NCBI GenBank assembly: GCA_019116915.1
Contig: DXAS01000149.1
Span: 1-7,375 of the forward strand
DNA from: Flavonifractor avicola
Lineage (GTDB): Bacteria > Bacillota > Clostridia > Oscillospirales > Oscillospiraceae
Direction of reading: 5' to 3'
DNA length: 7,375 nucleotides
The position numbers and the translations under genes are program-made. The notes beneath the pieces were generated by a model. The model did no database searches. It was not told the DNA's origin and was given only the letters and a program-made list of their open reading frames with translations. The stretch's first letter is position 1; each line of letters opens with the position of its first letter. Positions 5,279-7,375 of this stretch are shown one piece after another.

Positions 5279-7375
5279 ATGGAAGTCGGAAGATCGCTCA
5301 TCCGGGTGGACGCCGAGGACAAGGTGACCGGCCGGGCCAGATACACCGATGATTTTCACGAAGGCCCCGTACTGGTGGCCAAGGTGCTCCACAGCACCAT
5401 CGGCAACGGCGTGGTCAAGGCCATTGACACCGCCGAGGCCATGAAGGTCCCCGGCGTGGTGAAGATTCTCACATGCTTCGACGCGCCCCAGATTCAATAC
5501 CCCACCCCCGGCCACCCCTGGAGTGTGGAGAAGGGCCACCAGGACGTGGCCGACCGCACCCTGCTCACCCGCCGGGTGCGCATCTACGGCGACGACATCG
5601 CCGCCGTGGTGGCCGAGGACGCCATCGCCGCCCAGCGGGCCCTGGACAAGATTAAGGTGGAGTACGAGGAGTACCCCGTGGTGCTGGACCCCGAGGAGGC
5701 CATGAAGGGGGAGGGGGAGCCCATCCACGCCGAGCACCCCGACAACATCCTGGCCAAAATGGACCTGCGCACCCCCATCAAGAGCGGCAGATATGCCTCT
5801 GTGGAGGATGTGTTCGCCGACCCGGAGCTGCGGACCTTTGAGCACCACTACAGGACCCAGCAGGTCCAGCACTGCCACATCGAGAACCCCATCTCCTACG
5901 CCTACATGGAGCACGGCCGCATCACCGTGGTCTCCTCCACCCAGATCCCCCACATCGTCCGCCGGGTCATCGGCCAGGCCCTGGGCATTCCCTGGGGCAA
6001 AGTCCGGGTCATCAAGCCCTACATCGGCGGCGGCTTCGGCAACAAGCAGGAGGTGCTCTACGAGCCCCTCAACGCCTGGCTCACCACCCAGGTGGGGGGC
6101 CGGTGCGTCAAGCTGGACGTGAGCCGGGAGGAGACCTTCCAGAACACCCGCTCCCGCCACCCCATCTCCTTTGACGTGCAGGCCGCCGTGGACCCGGCCA
6201 CCATGCGCCTGATGGCCCGGTCCTGCCGGGCGGTGAGCAACCAGGGCGGCTACGCCTCCCACGGCAACGCCATTGTGGCCAACGCCGTCACCGGCTTCCG
6301 CCAGCTCTATCAGGACGCCGTGGGCCACCACTCCACCGCCTACACCGTATACACCAATATCCCCGCCCCCGGCGCCATGCGGGGCTACGGCATCCCCCAG
6401 TGCAACTTTGCCGCCGAGTGCCTCATGGACGACATTGCCCGGGAAATGGGCTGGGATCCCCTGGAGTTTCGCCGGAAAAACATCATGCCCCTGGGCTATG
6501 TGGACCCCTTCAACGGCATCACCTGCCACTCCACCGGCCTGGCGCAGTGCATGGACAGGGGCGCGGAATTCATCGGCTGGAAGGCGCTGCGGGAGAAGTA
6601 CAAAGACCAGACCGGTCCCGTCCGCCGGGGCGTGGGCATGGCCGTGTTCTCCTACAAGACCGGCGTGTACCCCATCTCCCTGGAGACCTCCTCCGCCCGC
6701 ATGGTCCTCAACCAGGACGGCACCGTCCAGCTCCACCTGGGCGCCACCGAGATCGGCCAGGGCGGCGACACCGTGTTCTCCCAGATGGCGGCCCAGGCCC
6801 TGGGCGTGCCCACCGAGGACGTGCACATCGTCTCCACCCAGGACACCGACGTGGCCCCCTTTGACACCGGCGCCTACGCCTCCCGCCAGACCTATGTCAC
6901 CGGCAAGGCCATCAAGAAGTGCGGCGCCCTGCTGCGGGAGCGTATCCTGGACTACGCCGGCGAGATGCTCCGGCGGGACCCCCGCGGCCTGGACCTGCGG
7001 GGCCGGGACGTGGTGGACACGGGCACCGGCGAGGCCCTGCTGCCCCTCTCCGACGTGGCCATGACCGCCTTTTACTCCCTGGACCACTCGGTCCACCTGA
7101 CGGCGGAGGTCACCAACCACTGCAAGGACAACACCTTTGCCTTCGGCGCCTGCTTCTGCGAGGTGGAGGTGGACATTCCCGTGGGCAAGGTGAAGGTGCT
7201 GCGCATCGTCAACGTCCACGACTCGGGCAAACTCATCAACCCCAAGCTGGCCGAGGCCCAGGTCCACGGCGGCATGAGCATGGGCCTGGGGTATGCCCTG
7301 AGCGAGGAGATGAAGCTGGACAGCAGGACCGGCCGCCTCCTCAACGGCAATCTGCTGGACTACAAGCTGCCCACC
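5279..7375 (+). CDS. xdhA: Xanthine dehydrogenase, molybdenum-binding subunit (partial, C-terminus off the right edge)
   Basis: The frame is open from ATG at 5279 to the right edge, 699 residues without a stop. E. coli XdhA (YgeS) is about 752 residues, so roughly 50-65 are missing, including the GEPP region with the catalytic glutamate. The N-terminus IRVDAEDKVTGRARYTDD, then DRTLLTRRVR, VQHCHIEN (196-203) and STQIPHIVRRVIGQALGIPW match E. coli XdhA from memory almost word for word. GGGFGNKQ (250-257) and AMRGYG (366-371) are molybdopterin-cytosine-dinucleotide/active-site loops. R368 and Y370 take the places of bovine xanthine oxidase R912 and F914. The subunit hydroxylates purines at the molybdenum centre, or works in reverse. 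The FAD (XdhB) and iron-sulfur (XdhC) subunits would be expected to follow. GGCAGGTG at 5263-5270 lies 8 bases before the ATG. An in-frame GTG at 5270 is possible but overlaps that site. Confidence 0.93.
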   Translation, partial: MEVGRSLIRVDAEDKVTGRARYTDDFHEGPVLVAKVLHSTIGNGVVKAIDTAEAMKVPGVVKILTCFDAPQIQYPTPGHPWSVEKGHQDVADRTLLTRRVRIYGDDIAAVVAEDAIAAQRALDKIKVEYEEYPVVLDPEEAMKGEGEPIHAEHPDNILAKMDLRTPIKSGRYASVEDVFADPELRTFEHHYRTQQVQHCHIENPISYAYMEHGRITVVSSTQIPHIVRRVIGQALGIPWGKVRVIKPYIGGGFGNKQEVLYEPLNAWLTTQVGGRCVKLDVSREETFQNTRSRHPISFDVQAAVDPATMRLMARSCRAVSNQGGYASHGNAIVANAVTGFRQLYQDAVGHHSTAYTVYTNIPAPGAMRGYGIPQCNFAAECLMDDIAREMGWDPLEFRRKNIMPLGYVDPFNGITCHSTGLAQCMDRGAEFIGWKALREKYKDQTGPVRRGVGMAVFSYKTGVYPISLETSSARMVLNQDGTVQLHLGATEIGQGGDTVFSQMAAQALGVPTEDVHIVSTQDTDVAPFDTGAYASRQTYVTGKAIKKCGALLRERILDYAGEMLRRDPRGLDLRGRDVVDTGTGEALLPLSDVAMTAFYSLDHSVHLTAEVTNHCKDNTFAFGACFCEVEVDIPVGKVKVLRIVNVHDSGKLINPKLAEAQVHGGMSMGLGYALSEEMKLDSRTGRLLNGNLLDYKLPT

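Noticed and set aside
4970..7267. Long minus-strand open frame (765 codons) opposite xdhA
   Set aside because: The plus frame matches XdhA throughout. The antisense frame is low-complexity G/H/V/L-rich, as expected from GC-biased third positions.
1..7375. Insertion sequence, tRNA, attachment site or CRISPR array
   Set aside because: No transposase or integrase motifs, cloverleaf with CCA-type end, or regularly spaced repeats were found on either strand.

Overview
The window is GC-rich and densely coding, with strong GCC/CTG/GAC/ACC codon use, AGGAGG-type ribosome binding sites and GC-rich palindromes between genes. Together with the protein types this suggests a strictly anaerobic, high-GC gut Clostridia member of the Oscillospiraceae sort (Flavonifractor/Pseudoflavonifractor/Intestinimonas-like). 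That placement is inferred from composition and gene content, not from a marker gene.

Layout. Bases 1-882 (minus) hold the N-terminal 294 codons of a zinc-ribbon, threonine-synthase-like PLP enzyme that runs off the left edge. Bases 883-1338 are a non-coding spacer packed with short palindromes and imperfect direct repeats. Bases 1339-2808 (minus) encode a complete 489-residue fold-type-II PLP enzyme of unassigned function. It lies 35 bases downstream of a YheO/DauR-type regulator gene (2844-3476, minus), so the two probably form one operon. Bases 3477-3867 are a divergent control region with two nearly identical extended -10 promoters facing outward and a run of alternating GCTGT/ACAGC arms between them. 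Rightward come a complete YgeW-type knotted carbamoyltransferase (3868-5064) and, after a 214-base spacer with a strong hairpin, the molybdenum-binding subunit of an XdhA-type xanthine dehydrogenase (5279 to the right edge, 699 codons, C-terminus missing).

How the genes fit together. YgeW and XdhA are both members of the E. coli xdhABC-ygeWXY-yqeA neighbourhood. Related clusters in gut anaerobes have been linked to anaerobic purine (uric acid/xanthine) breakdown. In the proposed scheme a hydroxylase/dehydrogenase acts on the purine, ureido intermediates are decarbamoylated to carbamoyl phosphate (YgeW, then carbamate kinase for ATP), and a PLP enzyme (YgeX, diaminopropionate ammonia-lyase) deaminates the last amino acid. 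No canonical YgeX is present in this window. Two other fold-type-II PLP enzymes sit here instead, one of them co-transcribed with the regulator. The most interesting questions are what the 489-residue enzyme does and whether the divergent promoter region is a single switch controlled by the YheO/DauR-type protein. No mobile element, tRNA, rRNA or CRISPR array was found.
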